A stretch of DNA of 64,000 nucleotides from Kitasatospora sp. SolWspMP-SS2h (lineage in GTDB: Bacteria; Actinomycetota; Actinomycetes; Streptomycetales; Streptomycetaceae). Below are positions 46,587 through 55,900 of this stretch, one piece after another; the first letter of the stretch is position 1; every line of letters starts with the position of its first letter. Location: NCBI RefSeq assembly GCF_003259315.1, contig NZ_QLLT01000006.1:133166-197165 (forward strand). The letters are read 5' to 3'. A program made the position numbers and the translations under genes. The notes beneath the pieces were generated by a model, which was not told the DNA's origin, ran no database searches, and saw only the letters and a list, made by a program, of their open reading frames with translations.

Positions 46587-48542
46587 TCAGGAGAAGCGGA
46601 AGAGCTGGGTCCTGGCGCCGGGCGTGCAGGTGCCGACGTTCAGGGCGTTGCCGCTGCCGCTGTCGGTCAGGCAGCTCTGGACGCCGTAGCCGAACTTCAG
46701 CTGGAAGGTGCCGGAACCGGCGTCGGCGAGCGTCCAGTAGGCGATGTCGCCGTAGGAGCCGGACCCGGCGAGTTCGGTGGTGTTGGGGCTGCCCGCGTAG
46801 GGGGCGCCGAGGCTGGTGCCGCTGCCGGCCGAGCAGGCGGTGAAGACCGTCACGCCGTTGCTGGTGCTCATGACCCAGCCGTAGGAGGTGTGGCCGCCGG
46901 ACACCACCGGGACGCCCACGCTGACGGCGTCGGCGCCGAGACCGACGGAGCGGCCGCTGCCGACGTTCACCAGGTGGCCCCAGCCGCTGCCGCCGCAGCC
47001 CTTGGCCGGGCCCGAGGAGGAGGCGGGCGGGGTGGTGGCGGCGGGGGTGGTCGGCTTGGGCTGGTTCGGGGTGCTGCCGGAACCGGAGCCGGAGCCGCTT
47101 CCTGAGCCATTTCCTGAGCCTGAGCCGCTGCCCGTGCCCGGGTTGCTGCCGCCGCCCGAGCCGTTCGCGGTGCCGCCGGAGTTGCCGCCGTTGCCGGAAC
47201 CGCCGCCGCTGCCGCCGCCGTTGGCGGTGCCCGGGTTGCGGCCGGTGTCGGCGCCGGGGGCGGTGCCCGGCGGGACGGGGTTGCCCGCCGGGTCGGCGGC
47301 CGGGGCGGAGGCGGGCGGGGTGGGGTCGGCCTGGGCGGTGCCGGAGGCGGCGGCGGACGGGGCGGCGCCGTCGGCGGAGCCGGTGGCCGGGCCGCCGGGG
47401 CCCGGCGCGGAGCCGGACGCGACCTGCTGCTCCTGCTTCTGCTGCCAGGGCAGCAGGTCGAGCTGCTGGGCCGTCACGCCGCCGCCGGTGACCAGCACCA
47501 CCGGCAGGATCAGGGTGGCCAGCCGGCGGCGCGCGGCCCGCCCGTCCCCGGCCGCGGCCGCGGCGGGGGCGGTGGGCGCGAGGGCCGCGACGGGGGCGGG
47601 TGCGGGGACTGGGACGGGTGCGGGTGCGGGTGCGGGGACGAGCGGCGGGGTCTCGACGGGTTCGGGCGGGCCGAGCACCGCGCCGAGCCCGGTCGGGGTG
47701 GACATCGCCTGCCGGGCGGCGAGCGCCATCGCCGCCGCGTCCGGGTAGCGCTCCTCCGGCTGCTTGGCGAGCGCCCTGGTGACCACCGCCCGGACCGGCG
47801 CGGGCACCTCCGCGGGCAGGTCGGGCAGCGGCTCGCGGACGTGCTTGAGCACCACTTCGAGCGGCGTTCCGCCAGTGAACGGCACGGCGCCGGACAGCAG
47901 TTCGTACAGCACCACGCCGACCGAGTACAGGTCGGAGGCGGCCGAGGCGTCCTTGCCCTCGGCGCGTTCCGGGGCCATGTACAGGGCGGTGCCGATCACC
48001 GCGTGGGCGGTGGTGATCCGGGTGTCGGCGAGGGTGCGGGCGATGCCGAAGTCGGTGACGGTGATCCGCCCGTCCCGGTCGATCATCAGGTTGGACGGCT
48101 TGATGTCCCGGTGCACGATGCCCTGCCGGTGCGCGGCGTGCAGCGCGTCCAGCACCTGGGCGGCGACGTCCAGCGCCCGGTCGGGCGGGAACGCGGTGCG
48201 GCCGCGGGCCTTGTCGAGCGGCCTGCCGGTGAGCAGCTCCATCACGATGTACGCGGTCCGCGCGCCGGGCTCGCCGTCGTCCTCGCCGTAGTCGTGGATG
48301 TGCACCACGCCGCGGTGGTTCATCGCGGCCAGCACCGTTGCCTCGCGGCGGAACCGGGCGGCGAAGACCTCGTCCTCCATCAGCGCCGGGAGCACGATCT
48401 TCACCGCGACCTGTCGGCCCAGCACCTGGTCCTCGGCCCGCCAGACCTCGCCCATGGCGCCGCTGCCCAGCCGTTCGGAGAGGGCGTAGCGGCCCCCGAG
48501 CACGGTCCCCCGACCCCACATGTCCCGCAGTCCCCCGAGCAT
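46587..48542 (-). CDS. transmembrane Ser/Thr protein kinase with beta-trefoil-like external domain
   Basis: This 651-residue kinase starts at ATG 48542 (AAGG upstream). ATG 48521 is an alternative just before the fold. The kinase domain has LGSGAMGEV, VAVKI (Lys48), HRDIKPSN (Asp146), TDFGIA (Asp164) and MAPERAEG, all intact. A Pro/Ala juxtamembrane stretch and one helix (about 345-365, LATLILPVVLVTGGG) follow. A long Gly/Ser/Asn linker (about 420-500) leads to an external domain with two Cys pairs, ending QSCLTDSGSGNALNV...LFRF, which resembles a ricin-type trefoil lobe. It probably senses a wall glycan or small ligand (inference). Confidence 0.9.
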   Translation of the reverse strand: MLGGLRDMWGRGTVLGGRYALSERLGSGAMGEVWRAEDQVLGRQVAVKIVLPALMEDEVFAARFRREATVLAAMNHRGVVHIHDYGEDDGEPGARTAYIVMELLTGRPLDKARGRTAFPPDRALDVAAQVLDALHAAHRQGIVHRDIKPSNLMIDRDGRITVTDFGIARTLADTRITTAHAVIGTALYMAPERAEGKDASAASDLYSVGVVLYELLSGAVPFTGGTPLEVVLKHVREPLPDLPAEVPAPVRAVVTRALAKQPEERYPDAAAMALAARQAMSTPTGLGAVLGPPEPVETPPLVPAPAPAPVPVPAPAPVAALAPTAPAAAAAGDGRAARRRLATLILPVVLVTGGGVTAQQLDLLPWQQKQEQQVASGSAPGPGGPATGSADGAAPSAAASGTAQADPTPPASAPAADPAGNPVPPGTAPGADTGRNPGTANGGGSGGGSGNGGNSGGTANGSGGGSNPGTGSGSGSGNGSGSGSGSGSGSTPNQPKPTTPAATTPPASSSGPAKGCGGSGWGHLVNVGSGRSVGLGADAVSVGVPVVSGGHTSYGWVMSTSNGVTVFTACSAGSGTSLGAPYAGSPNTTELAGSGSYGDIAYWTLADAGSGTFQLKFGYGVQSCLTDSGSGNALNVGTCTPGARTQLFRFS

Positions 48543-48704
48543 GTTGTATGCCTTGTCAGTAACGATTCTGACCGCTCGGACGCGCGCTGGGAAGCCGGTA
48601 CCGCCCCCCGTCCCGCCCGACCGCGGCGACTCTACACCTGGGGTGCGGAGCAACTGCCGGTCGGGCGGGGCGAGGTGAGGCGGGGTCAGGCCGCGGGGGA
48701 GCGG

Positions 48705-49703
48705 TCAGCGGCGCAGGCGGGCGTCGGCGGCCAGGGAGTCGACCAGGGACTCGACGCTCGCGGGCGGGAGGCCGCGGGAGACGAACCAGGCGCCGACGTT
48801 CCGTACGTCCCGCTCCAGGAAGGAGAGGCCGCGCGGGTTGGCCACCACGTCGACGATCTGCGGGACGTCGATGATCACCAGGCGGCCGCGGTGCACCAGG
48901 ATGTTGTAGGCCGAGAGGTCTCCGTGGGCGTAGCCGTCGTAGGCCAGCAGCGCGAGGCTGCGGCCCAGTTGGCCCCAGAGGTCCTCGATGTCGGCCTCCT
49001 CGGCGCGCAGTTGGGCCAGCCGGGGCGCGGCCGTGCCGTCCTCGTCGCCGACGAACTCCATCAGGATCTCGGTGCCGGTGATCTGCACCGGGTAGGGCAC
49101 GGCGACGCCGGCCGACCAGAGGCGGCACAGCGCGCCGAACTCGGCCGCCGCCCACTGGCCGGCGATCGCCTCCTTGCCGAAGGCGGTGCGCTTGGCCATC
49201 GCCCGGCTGACCCGGGTCTCCTTGTGCTGGCGGCCCTCCAGGTAGCCGGAGTCGCGGTGGAACATCCGGTGCTGGGCGTCCCGGTACCGCTTGGCGGCCA
49301 TCAGGGTGCGGCGGCCGGTGCCGGGGACGGCGCGCTCCAGCAGGAACACGTCGGCCTCCTTGCCGGTCTTCACGATGCCCAACTCGGTGTCGACGGCCGC
49401 GAGTTCGGTGACGACCCAGTCGGGGCGCGGCTCGGGGCCCTTCTCGGTCGGGGTGGACTGGTCCCAGGTGGACCAGCGGTCGCCGACGGCCGGGCCGTCG
49501 GCGACGGGGGCGGAGGACTCCCGCCCGGCGTCGGTGGACGCCCCGTCGGCGGTGTCGTGCTCGTCGTCGGCGGCCGGGGAGGAGGCGAAGTAGTCGTACT
49601 CGGGCGGGGAGTCGTCGAAGCGGTCGGCCCGGCGGCCGCGACGGGAAGCGCCCTTGGGGCGGATGCGGGAGAAGGAATCGCTGTCGGCAAAGCGCTCGCG
49701 CAC
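48705..49703 (-). CDS. RIO-type serine protein kinase
   Basis: This 332-residue protein starts at GTG 49703 with AGGAG eight bases upstream. The first 95 residues are Ser/Asp/Glu-rich and disordered. The RIO fold carries TGKEADVFLLE (nucleotide loop), AAKRYR (Lys), the catalytic HGDLSAYNILVH and the metal-binding IIDVPQIVD. RIO kinases assist ribosome maturation in eukaryotes and archaea. The bacterial role is unclear. It lies 162 bp upstream of the Ser/Thr kinase gene, on the same strand. Confidence 0.92.
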   Translation of the reverse strand: MRERFADSDSFSRIRPKGASRRGRRADRFDDSPPEYDYFASSPAADDEHDTADGASTDAGRESSAPVADGPAVGDRWSTWDQSTPTEKGPEPRPDWVVTELAAVDTELGIVKTGKEADVFLLERAVPGTGRRTLMAAKRYRDAQHRMFHRDSGYLEGRQHKETRVSRAMAKRTAFGKEAIAGQWAAAEFGALCRLWSAGVAVPYPVQITGTEILMEFVGDEDGTAAPRLAQLRAEEADIEDLWGQLGRSLALLAYDGYAHGDLSAYNILVHRGRLVIIDVPQIVDVVANPRGLSFLERDVRNVGAWFVSRGLPPASVESLVDSLAADARLRR

Positions 49704-49888
49704 TGCGGTGGCTCCTGGTGGGGTGGCCCACCGGGGCGCGGAGTGCCGCGCGGTCAGCCGGTGGGACGAAGACGGGGGGAGGCGGATGGCGCGCACACGA
49801 AGGCGCGCCGCGTCACGGCGGCAACCATCGGTCTGCACCCCCTCTCGTCGGGCCCGCGAGCGCACGGCGGCGCGGCGGGACGGTGACC

Positions 49889-49916
49889 ACCCTAGCGAGA
49901 GCCGGGCGCGACGCAA
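49889..49916 (-). promoter_or_regulatory. promoter of the RIO kinase gene
   Basis: On the minus strand TTGCGT (49916-49911) and TAGGGT (49894-49889) are 16 bp apart, giving a leader of about 180 nt. Confidence 0.6.
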
Positions 49917-50030
49917 GGGGTTTTCCGGCGGGGCGGGCGGGCGCCGGCGGAGTGCGTGGCCGGGCGTGCGGTTCCCCGCGCCCCCGGGGGAGAGGGGTTT
50001 CCTGGACGCTCGGCGCGGTGGGCGGGAAAA

Positions 50031-50067
50031 TTCCCTATCTGGCTGTAACGTGAGGAGGGATAGGGAA
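50031..50067. promoter_or_regulatory. operator-like inverted repeat before the HTH-DUF4180 pair
   Basis: TTCCCTATC (50031-50039) and GATAGGGAA (50059-50067) are perfect 9-bp arms separated by 19 bp, so the half-site centres are 28 bp apart. The right arm ends 9 bp before the ATG and overlaps the ribosome-binding region. It is a good candidate autoregulatory site for the HTH protein. Confidence 0.6.
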
Positions 50068-50076
50068 GGATGGGGA

Positions 50077-50490
50077 ATGAACAATTTCTATTCGGTCGAG
50101 GACGTGGCCGAGCTGCTCGGGCTGCACGTGAAGACCGTGCGGGGGTACGTGCGCGACGGGAAGCTCAAGGCGGTGCGGATCGGGAAGCAGTACCGGATCG
50201 CCCGCGCGGAGGTGGAGGCGTTCACCGGGGGCGGGGTGGCGCTGAAACCGGCCCGGGTGGACGTCTCGGCGGTGGTGCAGGTGGAGGGGGTGGGCGCGCG
50301 GGACGCCGACCGGCTGGTGACGGGGGTGCTGGCGGCGGCGAACGCGTGGTCCGGCGGGCCGCGGCCGCTGTGGGTGCAGGCGGTGCGGGAGGAGGAGCGG
50401 AGCGCGCTGCGCTTCGTGGTGATGGGGCCGCCGCGGCGGGTGGCGGACGTGCTGGCGCTGGTCGACGACCTGACGGGAGAGGTGCGGTGA
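50077..50490 (+). CDS. excisionase-type (MerR-like) helix-turn-helix protein
   Basis: This 137-residue protein starts at ATG 50077. The N-terminal winged HTH (NFYSVEDVAELLGLHVKTVRG, about 3-23, then IGKQYRIARAEVEAFTGG) is of the DNA-binding excisionase/MerR type. The C-terminal half (about 60-137) is a small alpha/beta domain of unknown function, possibly a ligand or partner domain. It overlaps the DUF4180 gene by 4 bp, so the two should act together. No integrase or phage gene is nearby, so it is more likely a transcription factor than an excisionase. Confidence 0.88.
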   Translation: MNNFYSVEDVAELLGLHVKTVRGYVRDGKLKAVRIGKQYRIARAEVEAFTGGGVALKPARVDVSAVVQVEGVGARDADRLVTGVLAAANAWSGGPRPLWVQAVREEERSALRFVVMGPPRRVADVLALVDDLTGEVR

Positions 50491-50870
50491 CGGACGTTCG
50501 GGAACTGGGCGGGGCGCGGGTGCTGGTGGTCGCGGCCGAGGGGGAGGCGGTGGCGGGGGAGCGCGCGGCGCTGGACCTGCTGGGTGACGCGTACCACCGG
50601 GAGGCGTCCTGGGTGGCGCTGCCGGTGGAGCGGCTGGGGGCGGAGTTCTTCCGGCTGCGCAGCGGGGTCGCGGGGGCGGTGGTGCAGAAGTTCGCGCAGT
50701 ACCGGACGGGCCTGGCGGTGGTGGGGGACGTCGCGGCGCGGGTGGCGGAGTCGGACGCGCTGCGCGACTTCGTCCGGGAGAGCAACCGCGGTCGGCAGCT
50801 GTGGTTCGTCGGGGACCTGCCGGAGCTGGCCGGGCGGCTGGCGGACCGGGGGGCCGTCCGGGGCGGTTGA
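50487..50870 (+). CDS. DUF4180 protein
   Basis: This 127-residue protein starts at GTG 50487 within the stop of the HTH gene. ASWVALPVERLGAEFFRLRS, KFAQYRTGLAVVGDV and DFVRESNRGRQLWFV are characteristic of DUF4180. The fold is small alpha/beta and function is unknown. Overlap with a regulator suggests that DUF4180 senses or modifies a signal for the HTH protein (inference). Confidence 0.88.
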   Translation: MTDVRELGGARVLVVAAEGEAVAGERAALDLLGDAYHREASWVALPVERLGAEFFRLRSGVAGAVVQKFAQYRTGLAVVGDVAARVAESDALRDFVRESNRGRQLWFVGDLPELAGRLADRGAVRGG

Positions 50871-50895
50871 ACGTGCAGACGGGGTCTTCCGGTGA

Positions 50896-50927
50896 CAGGT
50901 GACATGCGCAATTGTACATGTCACCTG
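50896..50927. repeat. 32-bp near-perfect palindrome
   Basis: CAGGTGACATG (50896-50906) and CATGTCACCTG (50917-50927) are perfect 11-bp arms. The 10-base centre contains CAATTG, itself palindromic, so 30 of 32 positions are symmetric. It is far less GC-rich than its surroundings. It lies 26 bp after the DUF4180 stop, before the collagenase-type fragment. Confidence 0.85.
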
Positions 50928-50939
50928 GCCGTCGGGGCA

Positions 50940-51311
50940 CCTCGACGGCCTCCGACCCCCGGCCGCGGCGCCCCCACCGCCCCCGAGTGCACCGGCCCCG
51001 ACACCCGGCAGCTCGACCGGGGCTGCGGCCGCTCCGGCGTCGCCGCCACCGCAGGCAACTACGCCTACTTCTACCTGTACGTCCCGGCCGGCACCACCGG
51101 CCTGACCATCACCGCCGCCGGCGGCACCGGCAACGCCGACCTCTACTACAGCGGCAGCGACTGGGCCACCACCGGCTCCTCCACCGCCAGGTCCACCGGC
51201 GGCGGCAACGCCGAGACCCTCACCGTCAGCAACCCGCATGCCGGCTACCACTACGTCAGCCTCTACGGGCAGCAGTCCTTCGGCGGGGTCTCCGTCAGCA
51301 CCTCGTACTGA
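50940..51311 (+). pseudogene. orphan PPC domain, probable remnant of a secreted collagenase/protease
   Basis: The frame encodes a bacterial pre-peptidase C-terminal (PPC) beta domain: NYAYFYLYVPAGTTGLTITA, GTGNADLYYSGSDWATTG, ETLTVSNPHAGYHYVSLYG, ending GVSVSTSY. Streptomycete M9-type collagenases end like this after a peptidase domain. Here there is no catalytic domain, no signal peptide and no good start. The only upstream GTG/ATG codons (50892, 50904) lie inside the palindrome. A truncated or decayed gene is the simplest reading. A tiny unexported protein is less likely. Confidence 0.7.
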
Positions 51312-51433
51312 CCGCCCCCGCGCCGAACGGCCCGGCCCGCCCCCCGGTGGGCCGGGCCCCCGCGCGCCCCGGGATGGGCGATCATGGAGGGTCCGCACCA
51401 GCGCACCACCCGCAGCACCGAGGAGCCCGACCC

Positions 51434-52030
51434 GTGGCCGAGATCGTCCTGTTCCACTCCGCGTACGGCCTGCGCCCCGCCGTCACCGAGGCCGCCGGGC
51501 GGCTGCGCGCCGCCGGGCACACCGTGCACACCCCCGACCTGTACGAGGGGCGGGTCTTCGAGGAGCTGGAGGAGGGCATGGCGTACCGGGACGAGGTGGG
51601 CAACGACGAGCTGCTGCGGCGGGCGGTGGGGGCGGTGGCCCCGCTGCTGCCGGTGGCGGGCGGGCTGGTGTACGCCGGGTTCTCGCTCGGCGGGTCGCTG
51701 GCGCAGAACCTGGCGCTGGCCGACGAGCAGGCCCGCGGGCTGCTGCTCCTGCACGGCACCTCCGACCTGCGGGAGGACGCCGCCACCAGCATCCCGGTGC
51801 AGCTGCACGTCGCCGAGCCGGACGCGTTCGAGTCCGAGGACTGGCTGAACACCTGGTACCTGCTGATGACCCGGGCCGGGGCCGACGTCGAGGTGCACCG
51901 CTACCGGGGGGCCGGGCACCTGTACACCGACGCCGGGCTGCCCGACCACGACGCCGAGGCGGCCGAGCGGACCTGGGCGGCCGCCCTGGCGTTCCTGGCC
52001 GAGCTGGACGGCGAGGACGGCGAGGGCTGA
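51434..52030 (+). CDS. dienelactone-hydrolase-family protein
   Basis: This 198-residue alpha/beta hydrolase starts at GTG 51434 with GAGGAG upstream. It begins VLFHSAYGLRPAVTEAAGRL. The nucleophile elbow reads YAGFSLGGSLAQNL, with Ser in place of the Cys of classical dienelactone hydrolase. ADVEVHRYRGAGHLYTDAG carries the His. The acid is probably in HVAEPDAFES. The substrate is unknown. Confidence 0.88.
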   Translation: MAEIVLFHSAYGLRPAVTEAAGRLRAAGHTVHTPDLYEGRVFEELEEGMAYRDEVGNDELLRRAVGAVAPLLPVAGGLVYAGFSLGGSLAQNLALADEQARGLLLLHGTSDLREDAATSIPVQLHVAEPDAFESEDWLNTWYLLMTRAGADVEVHRYRGAGHLYTDAGLPDHDAEAAERTWAAALAFLAELDGEDGEG

Positions 52031-52056
52031 GGCCGGGCGGCCGACCCGGCCCGGCC
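52031..52056. terminator. hairpin between convergent genes
   Basis: Eight-bp arms GGCCGGGC / GCCCGGCC flank a 10-base loop, directly after the hydrolase stop and just before the stop of the minus-strand membrane protein gene. Confidence 0.55.
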
Positions 52057-52061
52057 CCCGG

Positions 52062-52757
52062 TCAGGACACCGGCGGGACGGGCGGCGGCGGGGGGTAGGC
52101 GTACGCGGCGCCGTGGCCGTCGGCGGGCGGCCGGAGCGGCGGGGCGGCCGGGGGCGCGGGCGGCGGGGCGCCCCACGGGCCGGGTACGGGCGCGGGCCCG
52201 GGCACCGGCCCGGGGCCGTAGGGCGGCGGCCGGTAGCCGGGCGGGCCGGGCGGCGGGAACAGCGCGGGCGGGGCGGCCGGGACGGCGGGGGCGCGGGTGG
52301 CGGCGACGACGACCGCGGTGGCCGCCGCGACCAGCACGGTCACCACCAGGGTGCAGGTCAGCAGCAGGTTCCCGACCGGCCGGTAGGCGAACTCGCGCGA
52401 CAGCCGGTCCCCGCCGAACAGGTTCACCAGCTGGGACAGCGCCGCGTACCCGTTCACCGCGCCGAGCAGCACGGCCGCGCCGCGCACCCAGCGCCCGCCG
52501 GCGAACGCGCCGCACATCAGCACCGCCGTCGCCAGCAGCGAGGCGATGTCCGCCCCGGCGAAGCCCACCGGCCCGGGCACCGGGTGCGCGTACGAGAGGC
52601 CGAGCGCGTCGGGCAGGTAGGAGAGGCCGCCGCGGACCAGGCAGGAGCCCAGCACGGCGCCCTGGACGAGGACCTGGAGCAGCATCAGCACGCCGATCCC
52701 GGGCAGCCCGCCCCCGCCCGGCCGGGGCGGGACCTGGGGTGGTGGGGCGTAGGCCAT
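52062..52757 (-). CDS. four-helix membrane protein with Pro-rich tail
   Basis: This 231-residue protein starts at ATG 52757. Hydrophobic helices lie at about 18-40, 58-80, 88-108 and 128-152. The C-terminal 75 residues are Pro/Gly/Ala-rich and likely cytosolic. The short N-terminus is Pro-rich too. I recognise no family. Divergent from dnaE. Confidence 0.7.
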   Translation of the reverse strand: MAYAPPPQVPPRPGGGGLPGIGVLMLLQVLVQGAVLGSCLVRGGLSYLPDALGLSYAHPVPGPVGFAGADIASLLATAVLMCGAFAGGRWVRGAAVLLGAVNGYAALSQLVNLFGGDRLSREFAYRPVGNLLLTCTLVVTVLVAAATAVVVAATRAPAVPAAPPALFPPPGPPGYRPPPYGPGPVPGPAPVPGPWGAPPPAPPAAPPLRPPADGHGAAYAYPPPPPVPPVS

Positions 52758-52910
52758 GACGGGTTCCCTCCCGATGCGCGTGTGGTGGATCGGAGGGTAG
52801 CGGAGGGGATTAGACTCGGGGGCGCGATCCCGGAAGCCGTGGTCCGAGCCCTGGTGGTGGCTCGGGCCGCACGTGTTTCAGCCCTCTCCCAGGACCCCGG
52901 AGGCCCCGCC

Positions 52911-55900
52911 TTGAGCGACCAGCCGTACGCGCACCTGCACGTCCACACCGAGTACTCGATGCTGGACGGCGCCGCCCGGCTGAAGCAGTTGTTCAAGGAG
53001 GTCGAACGGCTCGGGCAGACCCACGTCGCGATGACCGACCACGGCAACATGTACGGCGCCGCCGAGTTCCACAAGCAGGCCACCGCGGCCGGCATCACCC
53101 CGGTGATCGGCATCGAGGCGTACGTCGCCCCGGACTCCCGGTCCAACACCAAGCGCGTCCTGTGGGGCCAGCCGCACCAGAAGAAGGACGACGTCTCGGC
53201 GTCCGGCGCGTACACCCACAAGACCATCTGGGCCCGGAACAAGGAGGGCCTGCACAACCTCTTCAAGCTGACCTCGCGCTCCTACGCGGAGGGCTGGCTG
53301 GTGAAGTGGCCCCGGATGGACAAGGAGATCATCGCCGAGCACGCGGCGGGCCTGATGGCCACCACCGGCTGCCCCTCCGGCGAGGTGCAGACCCGGCTCC
53401 GGCTGGGCCAGTTCGACGAGGCGGTCCGCTCGGCGGCCGAGTACCAGGACATCTTCGGCAGGGAAAACTACTTCCTGGAGCTGATGGACCACGGCCTGGA
53501 CATCGAGAAGCGGGTCCGCGACGGCCTGGTCGAGATCAGCCGGAAGCTGAACATCCCGCCGGTGGTCACCAACGACTCGCACTACACCACCGAGGGCGAC
53601 GCGGGCGCCCACGACCTGCTGCTGTGCGTGCAGACCGGCAAGAACCTCTCCGACCCGGACCGCTTCCGGTTCGACGGCACCGGCTACTACATCAAGTCGG
53701 CCGCCGAGATGTACGCCCTGGACTCCTCGGACGCCTGGCAGGAGGGCTGCCGCAACAGCCAGCTGCTGGTCGCCCAGCGGGTCGACACCGCCGGCATGTT
53801 CGAGTTCAAGAACCTGATGCCGCGCTTCCCGATCCCGGAGGGCTTCGAGTCCGAGGCGGACTTCTTCAAGTCCAAGGTCTGGGAGGGCATGGACTGGCGC
53901 TTCCCGGGCGGCTACGACGAGGAGCACAAGAAGCTCGCCGAGTACGAGATGGACACCATCATCCAGATGGGGTTCCCGGCGTACTTCCTCGTGGTCGCCG
54001 ACTTCATCATGTGGGCCAAGAGCCAGGGCATCGCGGTCGGCCCCGGCCGAGGCTCCGCGGCCGGCTCGCTGGTCGCCTACGCGATGGGCATCACCGACCT
54101 CGACCCGATCCCGCACGGCCTGATCTTCGAGCGCTTCCTCAACCCCGAGCGCATCTCGATGCCCGACGTCGACATCGACTTCGACGAGCGCCGGCGCGGC
54201 GACGTGATCCGCTACGTGACCGAGAAGTGGGGCGCCGACAAGGTCGCCATGATCGTCACGTACGGCACCATCAAGGCGAAGGCCGCCATCAAGGACTCCT
54301 CCCGGGTCCTGGGCTACCCGTACGCGATGGGCGACCGGATCACCAAGGCGATGCCGCCGGACGTGATGGGCAAGGGCATCCCGCTGTCCGGCATCACCGA
54401 CTCCTCGCACCCCCGCTACGGCGAGGCGGGCGAGATCCGCAGCCTGTACGAGAACGACCCCGACGTCCGCAAGGTGATCGACACCGCCCGCGGCATCGAG
54501 GGCCTGATCCGCCAGCCCGGCGTGCACGCGGCCGGCGTGATCATGTCCGCCGAGCCGCTGACCGACCACATCCCGGTCTGGACCCGGCACACCGACGGCG
54601 TCACCATCACCCAGTTCGACTACCCCACCTGCGAGGGCCTCGGCCTTCTCAAGATGGACTTCCTCGGACTGCGCAACCTGACGATCATGGACGACGCCGT
54701 CAAGGCGATCGAGAAGAACAAGGGCGTCACGATCGAGCTGCTCCAGCTCCCGCTGGACGACAAGCCCGCCTACGAACTGCTCGCCCGCGGCGACACGCTC
54801 GGCGTCTTCCAGCTCGACGGCGGCCCGATGCGCTCGCTGCTGCGCCTGATGAAGCCCGACAACTTCGAGGACATCTCCGCCGTCCTGGCGCTCTACCGGC
54901 CGGGCCCGATGGGCGTCAACTCGCACACCAACTACGCGCTGCGCAAGAACGGCCAGCAGGAGATCACCCCGATCCACCCGGAGCTGGAGGAGCCGCTCAA
55001 GGAGATCCTGGAGCCCACCTACGGCCTGATCGTCTACCAGGAGCAGGTGCAGAAGGCCGCGCAGATCCTGGCCGGCTACTCGCTCGGCCAGGCCGACCTG
55101 CTGCGCCGCGCGATGGGCAAGAAGAAGAAGGAGATCCTGGAGGCCGAGTTCGTCCCGTTCCAGAGGGGCTGCCGGGAGCACGGCTACTCGGACGCGGCGA
55201 TCCAGGCGGTCTGGGACGTGCTGGTGCCGTTCTCCGGCTACGCCTTCAACAAGGCGCACACCGCCGGCTACGGGCTGGTCTCGTACTGGACGGCGTACCT
55301 GAAGGCCAACTACCCGGCCGAGTACATGTCGGCGCTGCTGACCTCGGTCAAGGACGACAAGGACAAGTCGGCGGTCTACCTCAACGAGTGCCGCAAGATG
55401 GGCATCCAGGTGCTGCCGCCGGACGTCAACGAGTCCGACGCCGACTTCACCCCGCACGGCAGCGAGACCGTCCGGTTCGGCCTGACCGCGATCCGCAACG
55501 TCGGCGGGCCGGTGGTGGAGTCGATGATCCGCACCCGCAAGGCCAAGGGGAAGTACGCCTCGTTCCCGGACTTCCTGGAGAAGGTCGAGTCGGTGGTGTG
55601 CAACAAGCGCACCGTCGAATCGCTGATCAAGGCCGGGTCGTTCGACTCGCTCGGGCACACCCGCAAGGGCCTGACCGCCCAGTTCGAGCCGATGATCGAC
55701 AACGTGGTCGGGATCAAGCGCAAGGAGGCCGAGGGCCAGTTCGACCTGTTCGGCGGCGACAGCGTCTCGGACGAGCCGTCCTTCGGGCTGGACGTGGTGT
55801 TCTCCGAGGAGGAGTGGGACAAGTCGTTCCTGCTCACCCAGGAGCGCGAGATGCTCGGCCTGTACGTCTCCTCGCACCCGCTGAACGGCATCGAGCACGT

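Noticed and set aside
49718..50053. 111-codon forward frame before the HTH gene
   Set aside because: It covers the RIO kinase leader and promoter on the other strand and the inverted repeat. Codon use is not coding-like.
50077..50490. Excisionase of an integrated element
   Set aside because: There is no integrase, no att-like direct repeats and no phage or plasmid genes nearby. A regulator role fits better.
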